From contig JBMYXI010000062.1 in the NCBI GenBank assembly GCA_049608225.1, positions 1 to 20,608 on the forward strand: 20,608 bases of DNA, read 5' to 3'. The DNA is from Parashewanella sp049608225 (GTDB lineage Bacteria > Pseudomonadota > Gammaproteobacteria > Enterobacterales > Shewanellaceae). The translations under genes were made by a program, and so were the position numbers. The notes under the pieces are model-generated. The model saw only the letters and a list, made by a program, of their open reading frames with translations, did not search any database and was not told where the DNA came from. Shown here piece after piece: positions 1 to 7,228 of the stretch; position 1 is the stretch's first letter, and every line of letters starts with the position of its first letter.

Positions 1-235
1 TCAACCTCTTAGAGAACTTAACCATGCTTCGCATGCCTCACACTACCGATCCGCGTGGCGAGCCTGAGGCTCTTCGGCGGTAGCTAATGAAATGAAACTT
101 TTCATTGTCCTTCGCCTCAACCTCTTAGAGAACTTAACCATGCTTCGCATGCCGCACACTACCGATCCGCGTGGCAAGCCAGAGGCTCTTCGCCGGTAGC
201 TAATGAAATGCAACGTTTCATTTCATTGTCCTTCG
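1..235. repeat. Two tandem copies of a structured ~116-base repeat
   Basis: Copy 1 spans 1-116 and copy 2 spans 117-235. They differ by a few substitutions and by 5 extra bases in copy 2. Each copy holds small perfect hairpins: CATGC-TTC-GCATG (23-35 and 139-151), and GAGCC-TGA-GGCTC (60-72), which is one pair shorter in copy 2 (177-187). An AATGAAA-type stem lies at 91-106 in copy 1 and 202-227 in copy 2; the bases differ but a stem is kept in both. A larger CTACCG...CGGTAG stem closes around the GAGCC hairpin. No coding frame runs through it. Read leftward, it lies just downstream of the ops element, so it is probably transcribed as leader RNA of the operon beyond the left edge. The repeat and hairpins are seen directly; the leader role is inferred. 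Confidence 0.85.
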
Positions 236-237
236 GA

Positions 238-249
238 CACGCTACCGCC
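238..249 (-). promoter_or_regulatory. ops element (RfaH recruitment site)
   Basis: The minus strand reads GGCGGTAGCGTG, a perfect match to the operon polarity suppressor (ops) sequence. In enterobacteria this element pauses RNA polymerase and loads RfaH at the start of long polysaccharide, LPS or conjugation operons. It points leftward, as rfaH does, and begins 219 bases after the rfaH stop. The bases before it (…GAAGCCGCAATCTATG) loosely recall the JUMPstart context. A GTCC-GAA-GGAC mini-hairpin follows at 228-238. The controlled operon would lie left of base 1. The match is direct; the function follows from known RfaH biology and the adjacent rfaH gene. Confidence 0.85.
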
Positions 250-467
250 CATAGATTGCGGCTTCTATATTGCCCTTCGCTATGCGAAAATTACTGATTT
301 TTTCTATTCTTAATAACGATAAATACTGATTTTCAATACTTATAGTTATTAATTTAAGTGCGACAGTCTACCTAATTTCACACTGCTTTCACAGGTGTAT
401 AATTATTTTATTTTTCTGTTTTTTTTCATTTAGAAAATTTACTCTATTAACTAATAATGAAATACTA
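250..467. other. AT-rich gap between rfaH stop and ops
   Basis: No gene is visible. No GC-rich terminator hairpin follows the rfaH stop on the minus strand, so rfaH could be read through into the ops-controlled operon. Equally, a promoter for that operon may sit in this AT-rich stretch. A weak candidate on the minus strand is TTGAAA (about 336-331) with TTAAGA 17 bases on. I cannot choose between these options from sequence. Confidence 0.4.
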
Positions 468-974
468 TTAGAAAACAGCTTCTATCACTTTGGTAGGCAC
501 TTGCACCTTCTTCATTTGCCCCATAATACTGAGTAGAACAAAACTTCTTTTCTCTCCTGACTTCTCCTCAAATACGCCTTCAAGTTCAGCAAATGGTCCT
601 TCCGTGAACTTGACTTTATCGCCTTTATTTAAATCTGAAGTATCTACAGCTTTTTGGTCACCGATTGTAGAAAGTCGAATTTTAATACGAGTGATCAGTT
701 CAGGATCAAGCGGTAGCATCTTTTCTTGACAATTGATCAGGCGGCTACAACCTCTCGTTGAATGAATTCGGCTGACAGGTGTCGTTAGAGGGTCAAAGTA
801 AATAAATAAATAACTCGGAAACAATGGAGTCATAACTTGTTGATATTGTCCTGAACGCATTTTTTTACGCTCTGATATCATAGGTAAATAGGATTCAATA
901 TGCTGAAGTTGTAGGTTTTGTTGCGCTCTCAATTCTTCTCGAGCCTTACAGTACAATAGATACCAAGCTTTCAT
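468..974 (-). CDS. rfaH: Transcription antitermination protein RfaH
   Basis: NusG-family specialised elongation factor. It binds RNA polymerase paused at ops and the exposed non-template DNA, prevents termination and recruits ribosomes to long surface-polysaccharide operons. The N-terminal domain begins KAWYLLYCKAREELRAQ, close to the E. coli start WYLLYCKRGQLQRAQ. Lys10 and Arg16, which are ops/polymerase contacts in E. coli, are kept; the position of His20 is Asn. LFPSYLF and the HSTRG segment match the family. The C-terminal part has the KOW-type pattern (GDKVKFTEGPFAELEG). Three ATG codons stand in a row at 980, 977 and 974. The GGA at 983-981 is 6 bases from the third, so I place the start at 974 (168 residues, close to the usual ~162). 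The perfect ops element downstream on the same strand supports RfaH rather than general NusG. Confidence 0.95.
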   Translation of the reverse strand: MKAWYLLYCKAREELRAQQNLQLQHIESYLPMISERKKMRSGQYQQVMTPLFPSYLFIYFDPLTTPVSRIHSTRGCSRLINCQEKMLPLDPELITRIKIRLSTIGDQKAVDTSDLNKGDKVKFTEGPFAELEGVFEEKSGEKRSFVLLSIMGQMKKVQVPTKVIEAVF

Positions 975-1169
975 CATCATTCCAAATTCGATTTTCGCGG
1001 GTTGGCGAATCCATTACCAATGGGGAGCAATAGTATCAAACTTTTTATCATCTCGGCAGGTGATATTTCTCGTTTTCCCACAAAAAAGTTCTATTTGCTT
1101 ATAAAGTGTTCACGATTAACTAGCCACCTTTAAGGGCTGCAATTCAAGACTAGTAAGAGAGCAATAAGT

Positions 1170-1601
1170 CTAGGTATTATCAACCGTAAGTAAAGTTCTA
1201 CATATAAACCGATAGCTCTTTTTATCAAGCATGTCTTGCCAAAGGAGCACTAATTTTTTATTAGGCTCATTGACTGTGTTTAAGGGAATTAAGTAAAAAG
1301 CGCATACCCAAGGTGAAACCCACAATCGTTTTACTTGAAAAGGCACAGAGTGAGAGAAATCTATTAATGTTGCCTCTTCGTTCAATGAGAAATTAAAGAA
1401 CCATTGGCGTAACTTTAAGTAGGCATGTACAAAGTAAAACAAAATACTGAAAAACAAAATATGCTTGAAAGTGGTATACCAAACAAGATCAAACTGCGGC
1501 CAAAAAATAAACGAACTTAATAACAAGGTTGCCATTATAACAATCGACAACCTTTGCATTTTGGAACTTTGAACTGAAAAATTACGGCTTGGGACGGCCA
1601 C
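1170..1601 (-). CDS. ygfX: YgfX/CptA-like inner-membrane protein
   Basis: Small membrane protein encoded directly after sdhE, as in enterobacteria, where the pair was described as CptAB/YgfYX. A role for YgfX in cell-shape inhibition or as partner of SdhE has been proposed. It has two hydrophobic segments (about residues 18-36 and 44-61) and then a soluble C-terminal part with the family-type Trp-rich middle (VKRLWVSPWVCAFYL). Length 143 is near the usual ~135-140. The GTG start at 1601 overlaps sdhE by 20 bases. The alternative ATG at 1559 would remove the leader that aligns with E. coli YgfX (SDLRVSWRAQWLSLL against RNFSVQSSKMQRLSI), so I keep GTG. Sequence identity is low; the call rests on position and topology. 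Confidence 0.75.
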   Translation of the reverse strand: MAVPSRNFSVQSSKMQRLSIVIMATLLLSSFIFWPQFDLVWYTTFKHILFFSILFYFVHAYLKLRQWFFNFSLNEEATLIDFSHSVPFQVKRLWVSPWVCAFYLIPLNTVNEPNKKLVLLWQDMLDKKSYRFICRTLLTVDNT

Positions 1602-1830
1602 GGACTTTAATTACCATTTCAGCCAACTCAGCATCTTCACACTGCTCATGCCCCATAAACCATGCAAATAATTCAGGATCTTCGCACTCCAATAAGCGAA
1701 CAAAGGTCGCTTTATCTTTATCAGCAAGGTTTTCATATTGCTGTTCAACAAATGGCTGAAAGATCACATCCAGTTCTAACATGCCACGTCGGCACGCCCA
1801 ACGTACACGAGCGGTATTCATTAATTCCAA
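1582..1830 (-). CDS. sdhE: SdhE, FAD assembly factor for succinate dehydrogenase
   Basis: Cytoplasmic protein that promotes covalent attachment of FAD to the SdhA flavoprotein (also FrdA) of complex II. It carries the signature ARVRWACRRGMLELD, including the conserved RGxxE motif (R15, G16, E19), followed by RLLECEDPELFAWFMGHE, very like E. coli YgfY/SdhE. Length 82 residues is typical. The start is probably TTG at 1830. It places six residues before ARVRWACRRGM, exactly as in E. coli, and has GAGGA seven Ts upstream. The alternative ATG at 1821 has only a weak GGA four bases ahead. It is the first gene of a two-gene set with ygfX. Confidence 0.93.
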   Translation of the reverse strand: MELMNTARVRWACRRGMLELDVIFQPFVEQQYENLADKDKATFVRLLECEDPELFAWFMGHEQCEDAELAEMVIKVRGRPKP

Positions 1831-1939
1831 AAAAAAATCCTCATTTTGTTGTGGGTCGTTGACGCAAATATAAGATAGCTTTAGTTTACCAGTTGTTAAA
1901 ACTTATCCCAAGATCATCTTGATACCAGTTAACACTAAT

Positions 1940-1958
1940 GAAAACTATTTTTATTAGC
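1940..1958. promoter_or_regulatory. Possible Fur box ahead of the PepSY module
   Basis: GAAAACTATTTTTATTAGC matches 12 of 19 positions of the Fur consensus GATAATGATAATCATTATC by my count. It lies about 70-85 bases upstream of the first gene of a module commonly repressed by Fe-Fur. The stretch is very AT-rich, so a chance match is possible. Confidence 0.35.
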
Positions 1959-2025
1959 ATCATTTACTGTTTATAAAATTAAGTTTATGATTCAGCCAGT
2001 TATTTTTCATTACACGGAAATGGTA

Positions 2026-2331
2026 ATGCCTAACTTCACTACCATCACTAAAAAAGCGACATTCGATTCTATAAAAAGCCGTCATTTCGCTGCAATATTA
2101 ATGGCTTTTGTTACCTCTGTCGTCATCATTCCAGGTATGACAACTTATTTGCCCTTAAGCCTTGCCGATCAAATTGCCATTCCCATCTTACTTTTTCCTT
2201 TTATTTGGATGGGGTTATTTATCTACAGTTATCTTAGCAACAAAGCTTGGCATGCTTGGACCTTGATGCTGCTTCTTACAATTTCCCATGGATTATTAAG
2301 CTATTTAGCTCTCACTGGCGTGATAAAATAA
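2026..2331 (+). CDS. DUF3649-type iron-uptake-associated membrane protein
   Basis: Small inner-membrane protein with three hydrophobic helices in the C-terminal two thirds, matching the layout of DUF3649 proteins that precede PepSY-TM genes in siderophore loci. The family-type stretch starts at SRHFAAILMAF and ends ..AWTLMLLLTISHGLLSYLAL. The function of the family is not established. An upstream ATG at 1987 would give 114 residues but has no ribosome site. The ATG at 2026 has GGA seven bases before it, giving 101 residues, closer to the family size. The stop is separated by one base from the next ATG, so translation is probably coupled. The family assignment comes from pattern and neighbourhood, not a search. 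Confidence 0.7.
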   Translation: MPNFTTITKKATFDSIKSRHFAAILMAFVTSVVIIPGMTTYLPLSLADQIAIPILLFPFIWMGLFIYSYLSNKAWHAWTLMLLLTISHGLLSYLALTGVIK

Positions 2332-2332
2332 A

Positions 2333-3946
2333 ATGAAAAGCAAAACAATAAAAAAGCTCTATACACTACACACTTGGGTTGGGATCATCACAGGCATTTT
2401 ACTTTTTGTGCTTGCATTTACTGGTTCACTTTCTGTTTTTGCTCGACCAGAGCTCAAACTATGGGCGAACCCAACAACTCAAGAAGGTAAAGTATTTGAT
2501 GCAGTAAAAGTCGAGTCTTTGGTTCAAAAGTACGCGAAAGAAGTGCCAAAGCAATACCTTGAAGAAGTCACCGTATTTCTTCCTAACGTGCGTAACTTTA
2601 ACTATTTAACGGTTCTTTACGAAGATCATCATGATGAAGGGCAAAAAACACCTGAGATGGGGGTTGTATATGAATTTGATCCGAATAGTTATGAGTTAAT
2701 TTCGAAAAAAGAAGGTAAAGTTGACCAGTTATTCAGAAGCCGTAAAACCGATATGGCAGACTTCATTGCCAGGTTTCATGGAGACTTACACTTAGGAAGG
2801 CCTCTTGGTTTACTACTGACCGGTGTTTTGGGTCTCACCTTAATGCTTTCAGTTGTGACTGGTTTTATTATTCATCGTAAAAAACTTGCTCAACTCTTTA
2901 CCTTTAGACGAACCAAATCGACCAGTTTGCTATTGAATGATGGTCATAAAGTACTTGGTATATGGGGAATGTTATTTCATGGCATGATTGGTTTTACTGG
3001 CGCATTTTTGGGTTTGGTCATTATTATTCTTGTGCCTGCTGCCGCATTCGTAAGTTTTAACGGTGATCAAGACAAACTACTTGAAGCAGTCAATGCGACA
3101 CCAGAAGCTCAATTGTCTCATCAATATGCTGCAACGCCTATCGCGACCATCCTAACCCAAGAGCGAAAAAATAATCCTGAAGCCAACCTAACTTCTATCA
3201 CTTTTGATGGGTTAAATGATAAAACAGGACTCGCGTTAATCAGTACATTTGGTGGTCATAATATGGCTTTCCAAACTTCAGTCTATCATGCTGCGGACGC
3301 AGGCTTTGTTGAGCGATTCTCTAATCTTAGTAAGCTTGAAGGTCATTCTGGTCCAATTATCGATCTTATGTTTCCACTTCACTATGGTAACTTTGGTGGT
3401 GCATTTATTAAAATTGTTTGGGCAATACTCGGTATTACTACTGCCCTACTCCCTGTTTCTGGCATGATGCTATGGGTAAAACGAGGACTGAATGCCAATA
3501 ATCCAAGGTATTCAGTCTCAACGTACAATCGAGTTAACAAGTTAATGTTAGGAACTTGCGGGGGAGTGATCCTAGCCTGTGCAGCACTGTTTCCTGCACA
3601 ATTAGTGCTAAGTCAAATATCAAGTATTGAACGCCTAGGTTACGCTTTAGGCTGGGTATTCTTTACAACATGGCTAGCTGCAACGATTGCTGCACTGATT
3701 TTCACAAACATCAAGAGCACATTAACAGGATTGACCTACCTAACGGCAACGTGCCTACTTAGTATAATCCCATTAAAAATAGGCCTTTACCAATATTATC
3801 AAATAGCAACCTTAACAAGCACTAATATGACGGCTTTGGTTATCGATGGGTTCTGCCTATTATTCGGTATTTGGATGCTAATGAAACTGAAGAAGGTGTC
3901 ATCTTCAACATCTCTAGATACAGAACCTTCTCCAACCACAGCATAA
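2333..3946 (+). CDS. PepSY-associated TM domain protein (iron-regulated membrane protein)
   Basis: Inner-membrane protein of the PepSY_TM family, genetically linked to siderophore uptake and suspected to act as a reductase or assistant in iron release. It starts KKLYTLHTWVGIITGILLFVLAFTGSL, the family-typical first helix with a His (H13). Further helices lie at about 155-180, 206-240 and 352-385, with histidines at H149, H153, H205, H216 and H350 placed at helix ends, compatible with metal or haem binding. A periplasmic PepSY-like domain lies between helices 1 and 2 and another between 3 and 4. Four extra helices follow at about 403-520. Length 537 fits the longer members. The reductase idea is inference. 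It is the middle gene of a tight three-gene operon. Confidence 0.85.
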   Translation: MKSKTIKKLYTLHTWVGIITGILLFVLAFTGSLSVFARPELKLWANPTTQEGKVFDAVKVESLVQKYAKEVPKQYLEEVTVFLPNVRNFNYLTVLYEDHHDEGQKTPEMGVVYEFDPNSYELISKKEGKVDQLFRSRKTDMADFIARFHGDLHLGRPLGLLLTGVLGLTLMLSVVTGFIIHRKKLAQLFTFRRTKSTSLLLNDGHKVLGIWGMLFHGMIGFTGAFLGLVIIILVPAAAFVSFNGDQDKLLEAVNATPEAQLSHQYAATPIATILTQERKNNPEANLTSITFDGLNDKTGLALISTFGGHNMAFQTSVYHAADAGFVERFSNLSKLEGHSGPIIDLMFPLHYGNFGGAFIKIVWAILGITTALLPVSGMMLWVKRGLNANNPRYSVSTYNRVNKLMLGTCGGVILACAALFPAQLVLSQISSIERLGYALGWVFFTTWLAATIAALIFTNIKSTLTGLTYLTATCLLSIIPLKIGLYQYYQIATLTSTNMTALVIDGFCLLFGIWMLMKLKKVSSSTSLDTEPSPTTA

Positions 3947-3956
3947 GGAGCGCAAG

Positions 3957-4193
3957 ATGATAGTTTTGATTTCAGTTGTACTCACCTTTATCGCTATAAG
4001 GATATTAAATCAGGCAGGCCGTTTTACCAAAATGAAATCTGACCAATTAATAGCCGTTTTATTCAGCCTACTAGCTATTGGTTGCTGTATTTATGAGTAT
4101 GGTATACTACGAGGATTCATTTGCTGGTTAGGACTCATAAGCCTTATTGGTTTGTATGTTTGTTACCATAAACCTAAGACACGCCTACCTTAG
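3957..4193 (+). CDS. DUF3325-type small membrane protein
   Basis: A 78-residue protein with two or three hydrophobic helices and the pattern GILRGFICWLGLISLIGLYVCYHKPK, like the RG..WLG....L....YRP ending of DUF3325 proteins that close DUF3649-PepSY operons. Function unknown; the context is ferric-siderophore uptake. A strong AAGGAG (3945-3950) overlaps the stop codon of the PepSY gene and lies 6 bases from the ATG, so the two are translated from one message. About 335 gene-free bases follow before the next likely start. Confidence 0.72.
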   Translation: MIVLISVVLTFIAIRILNQAGRFTKMKSDQLIAVLFSLLAIGCCIYEYGILRGFICWLGLISLIGLYVCYHKPKTRLP

Positions 4194-4235
4194 AAATGAA
4201 TAGCACTAGGTATACGGTTCGTATCAAATAACGAC

Positions 4236-4275
4236 ACTCGTGATACTTGAATATGCACTTTCAGGTAGCACGAGT
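4236..4275. repeat. Dispersed palindromic repeat, copy A
   Basis: ACTCGTGATACTTGAA (4236-4251) pairs with TTCAGGTAGCACGAGT (4260-4275), 14 of 16 positions, around an 8-base loop. Loop and arms closely match copy B at 9686-9732 in the same order, so this is one repeat family, not a chance hairpin. It lies between the DUF3325 gene and the GGDEF-EAL gene. No T-run follows on either strand, so it is not an obvious terminator. The rest of the gap 4194-4528 is AT-rich with no recognisable gene. Confidence 0.75.
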
Positions 4276-4528
4276 ATGTGTCTAAATTGAGCATTTACTT
4301 TGTCCGATTTCAGTTTTGTAATGTCTATTGCTACGACTTTAACTTGCCATTGCGCCTTTAACTGACTTTGCGAATACTTCCTAGTGAACATAAAAATGCA
4401 TTAAATCAATATACTAAAGCTCAAAAAAAAGCCTTAAGTGTCAATTTATTGATTTATCACAATAATTATTCAACCAGTATTCTATTTACTATTACCAATT
4501 GATTTTGATAACAAAAATAAAAATTCAA

Positions 4529-7195
4529 ATGCCTAATTGCTTAAAATATTTGCCACTTCTTTTGTGTAGCTTGCTATTTCAACCTTCCATATCTTTTGCA
4601 ACCACAACATTTGAAACCACATTTCAAGTACACAGCCTTCCTATGCTGCTTATCGACCCTAGTAATGGAGACATTATTAAAGCCAATAATGCTGCAAGCC
4701 AGTTTTATGCATATTCTCTAGAAAAACTAGAAAGCATGAAGATCCAACAGATCAATATGCTAAGCCCTGCTCAAGTAGCAACAGAGCGGAAAGCTGCTAA
4801 AGATGAAAATAGAAACTTTTTTATTTTTAGACATAAAACCGCGAATTCAGTGAAAACTGTTCAAGTGCATTCTTCACTCGTTCCTATTGGTGATCAAGAG
4901 CTGTTATTTTCAATTGTACAAGATATCTCATCAGAAAGACTATCTCAGAAGCAACTTTGGCATTATCAAGGTAGCCTCGAAAAAATGATTGACGAACAAA
5001 TTATCCATTTACAAACGAAATCAAAACAACAACTCATTTATTCTATTATCAGCATCGCACTGTTACTTACTCTGGCCATATTCTTATCCTATCTGTTACA
5101 TAAAAAAGCAAAAGCTGAACAAAAGATAAAGTCATTGTCAGAAATTGTTGAACAAAGCCCAATGTCCATCGCCATTCTTGACGACGAAAGTAACATTATC
5201 TACAACAAAGAATTTGAATATCAACAGATGTTGCGAAAAGAAACCATAACATCAACACAAGCTAATTTTATTGATTCTTATAAGAACACTAACCCCCATC
5301 ATGCTGAAATATCGAATAAGATGCAGCAACGCAGCGCTTGGCATGGTGAGTTGCTAAGTATTGATGTTCATGGTAAAGAATATTGGGAATACACTAATAT
5401 TTACCCGCTTTCCGTCTCAGACAGTCACTCCAGACATGTTGTTATTAGCCAAGACATTACCCATATAAAAGAAAACGAAAAAGAGTTGAGATTAGCATCA
5501 GCGGTTTTCCATACCGCGACAGAAGCCGTCATGATCTGTGATGCTAAATCGAACATTCTCGCAACGAATAATGCTTTTTCTCAGATAACAGGCTATTCAC
5601 AGCAAGAAGTCATTGGTAAAACACCTGCAATTTTAAAGTCAGGGCTGCATGACATTCACTTTTATCAACAAATGTTTCAAACACTTAAAGACAAAGGCTA
5701 TTGGCAAGGCGAGATTTGTAATCGTCGCAAAAATGGTGAACTGTACTACGAGTGGCTATCAGTCACAGCCTTATCCGATCAAAATGGTCAACTTGAAGCT
5801 TTTGTGTCCTTGTTTAGTGATATTTCGAAACGAAAAAAGGCAGAGCAAAAGATCTATCAACAAGCTAATTTTGATAATTTAACCAATCTTGCTAATCGCT
5901 ACTTATTTTCTTCACGCCTCGAACATTGCATTAGTGTTGCTAAACGCGATGCTTCTCAAGTTGCTGTATTTTTCATTGATCTTGATGGATTCAAATACAT
6001 TAATGACAACTTCGGCCACTCACAGGGTGACATTTTATTAAAAGCCGTCGCCAAGAGACTCAGTAAAATATTGCGAAAATCCGATACCATTTCACGCTTA
6101 GGTGGTGACGAGTTTGCAGTTGTTTTACCCAATAAAAATGACATCTATGCCATAGAAAAAGTCGCGAATAAGGTGATAAATGAGATAGCAAAACCTTATA
6201 AACTCGATAACAAGCAATGTTACGTCACAGCCAGTGTTGGTGTCTCGATTTATCCAGAGGACAGTACAGATCAAGAACAACTGGTAAAAAGTGCCGATAT
6301 CGCGATGTACAGGGCGAAAGCAAAAGGTAGAAATAACTTTCAATTTTTTACGCCTGAAATGGATGATGCTGTTCGTCAGCGTTGCCAACTAGAATCAGAA
6401 CTTAGAGAAGCCATCAAAAACAAGCAGCTTTCTATTTGCTTTCAACCCATTCATCACAATATGACGGGGAAATTAACCTATGCAGAAGCGCTAGTGAGAT
6501 GGTCTCATCCAGAAAAGGGCACAATATCACCCGCGGTATTCATTCCGATCGCAGAAGAAGTCGGTCTCATAAATCAAATTGGTGATTTAGTGTTAGAACA
6601 AGCCTGTGAAGCGGCGGCAAATTGGAAAGGGATAATCACCGACGCTCCGGGCATTGCAATAAATGTCTCGTCGATACAATTTGAGCAAGACGATTTTGTC
6701 GATAACACAATTAAAACGCTTAATAAATATGGGCTTTCACCGACTAAGCTCATTGTTGAAATTACAGAAAGTCTATTAATCAAAGATAATATAAGAATTT
6801 ATAATCAACTGAACCGATTAAACAAACTAGGCGTAAAGATCAGCCTTGATGACTTCGGGACTGGCTATTCGTCCTTGAGTTACTTAAAACGCTTTCCTGT
6901 TAACACCTTAAAGGTGGACAGAAGTTTTATTCAAGATGTCGATAAGCAAAACAGTGATACTCGTTTACTGGGAGCTTTTTACTCTATCGCTCAAAGTTTG
7001 CAATTAGACATTGTGGCTGAAGGTGTAGAAACTGAGTTTCAGCTAAATAAAATTAAGCACTTCGCCGAAGGATTTATTCAAGGCTACATCTTCAGCAAGC
7101 CACTGACTAATGGTGAGTTTATTAGTTACATGTTAATGCAGCCAGACACATCATCTGTGCCGCTTCAATTACAGCAAAAAAAGGAGCTCAGCTGA
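4529..7195 (+). CDS. Membrane-anchored PAS-PAS-PAS-GGDEF-EAL protein (c-di-GMP metabolism)
   Basis: Bifunctional c-di-GMP enzyme candidate. Residues are counted from a possible TTG at 4499; I prefer the ATG at 4529 (residue 11), which opens a clean signal peptide ending ISFA (34). Order: periplasmic PAS (45-145), transmembrane helix (179-200), cytoplasmic PAS (213-325), PAS (332-445, GYWQGEICNRRKNGE), GGDEF (455-615) and EAL (630-880). The diguanylate cyclase site is intact (GGDEF 535-539), with an RxxD inhibitory site (RKSD 526-529) exactly five residues before it. The phosphodiesterase motifs are also intact: EALVRW (663), NVSS, EITES, DDFGTGYSSL (784-793), LKVDRSF, AEGVET. Which activity dominates cannot be told. 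Neither start has a good ribosome site. It lies between iron-uptake genes; the ligands of the PAS domains are unknown. Confidence 0.93.
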   Translation: MPNCLKYLPLLLCSLLFQPSISFATTTFETTFQVHSLPMLLIDPSNGDIIKANNAASQFYAYSLEKLESMKIQQINMLSPAQVATERKAAKDENRNFFIFRHKTANSVKTVQVHSSLVPIGDQELLFSIVQDISSERLSQKQLWHYQGSLEKMIDEQIIHLQTKSKQQLIYSIISIALLLTLAIFLSYLLHKKAKAEQKIKSLSEIVEQSPMSIAILDDESNIIYNKEFEYQQMLRKETITSTQANFIDSYKNTNPHHAEISNKMQQRSAWHGELLSIDVHGKEYWEYTNIYPLSVSDSHSRHVVISQDITHIKENEKELRLASAVFHTATEAVMICDAKSNILATNNAFSQITGYSQQEVIGKTPAILKSGLHDIHFYQQMFQTLKDKGYWQGEICNRRKNGELYYEWLSVTALSDQNGQLEAFVSLFSDISKRKKAEQKIYQQANFDNLTNLANRYLFSSRLEHCISVAKRDASQVAVFFIDLDGFKYINDNFGHSQGDILLKAVAKRLSKILRKSDTISRLGGDEFAVVLPNKNDIYAIEKVANKVINEIAKPYKLDNKQCYVTASVGVSIYPEDSTDQEQLVKSADIAMYRAKAKGRNNFQFFTPEMDDAVRQRCQLESELREAIKNKQLSICFQPIHHNMTGKLTYAEALVRWSHPEKGTISPAVFIPIAEEVGLINQIGDLVLEQACEAAANWKGIITDAPGIAINVSSIQFEQDDFVDNTIKTLNKYGLSPTKLIVEITESLLIKDNIRIYNQLNRLNKLGVKISLDDFGTGYSSLSYLKRFPVNTLKVDRSFIQDVDKQNSDTRLLGAFYSIAQSLQLDIVAEGVETEFQLNKIKHFAEGFIQGYIFSKPLTNGEFISYMLMQPDTSSVPLQLQQKKELS

Positions 7196-7202
7196 GCTCC
7201 TT
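7176..7202 (-). terminator. Intrinsic terminator for the leftward TonB receptor, inside the GGDEF-EAL 3' end
   Basis: AAGGAGCTCAG-CTGAGCTCCTT at 7181-7202 is a perfect 22-base palindrome. On the minus strand the stem is followed directly by seven Ts (7182-7176), the classic intrinsic form, and it sits 27 bases past the receptor stop. On the plus strand only TTAATCC follows, so termination of the GGDEF-EAL message there would be weaker. The palindrome contains the last codons (…KELS) and the TGA stop of the GGDEF-EAL gene. Confidence 0.9.
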
Positions 7203-7228
7203 AATCCATCTATTCATACTTATTTAAA

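Noticed and set aside
76..89. GGCGGTAGCTAATG on the plus strand as a second, rightward ops
   Set aside because: It matches only the first nine bases of ops and would point into the antisense of rfaH. It is better explained as the pairing arm of the repeat stem.
1..235. The tandem repeat as a CRISPR array or an integron attC array
   Set aside because: Two near-identical adjacent copies have no unique spacers, and the hairpins do not follow the attC layout.
490..729. Open frame on the plus strand opposite rfaH
   Set aside because: It lies wholly inside rfaH, has no ribosome site and a composition typical of an antisense shadow.
1011..1023. CCATTACCAATGG palindrome, with TACCAATGGGGA recurring near 20366
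   Set aside because: Only 12 bases are shared and the flanks differ; too short to call a repeat family or an operator from one window.
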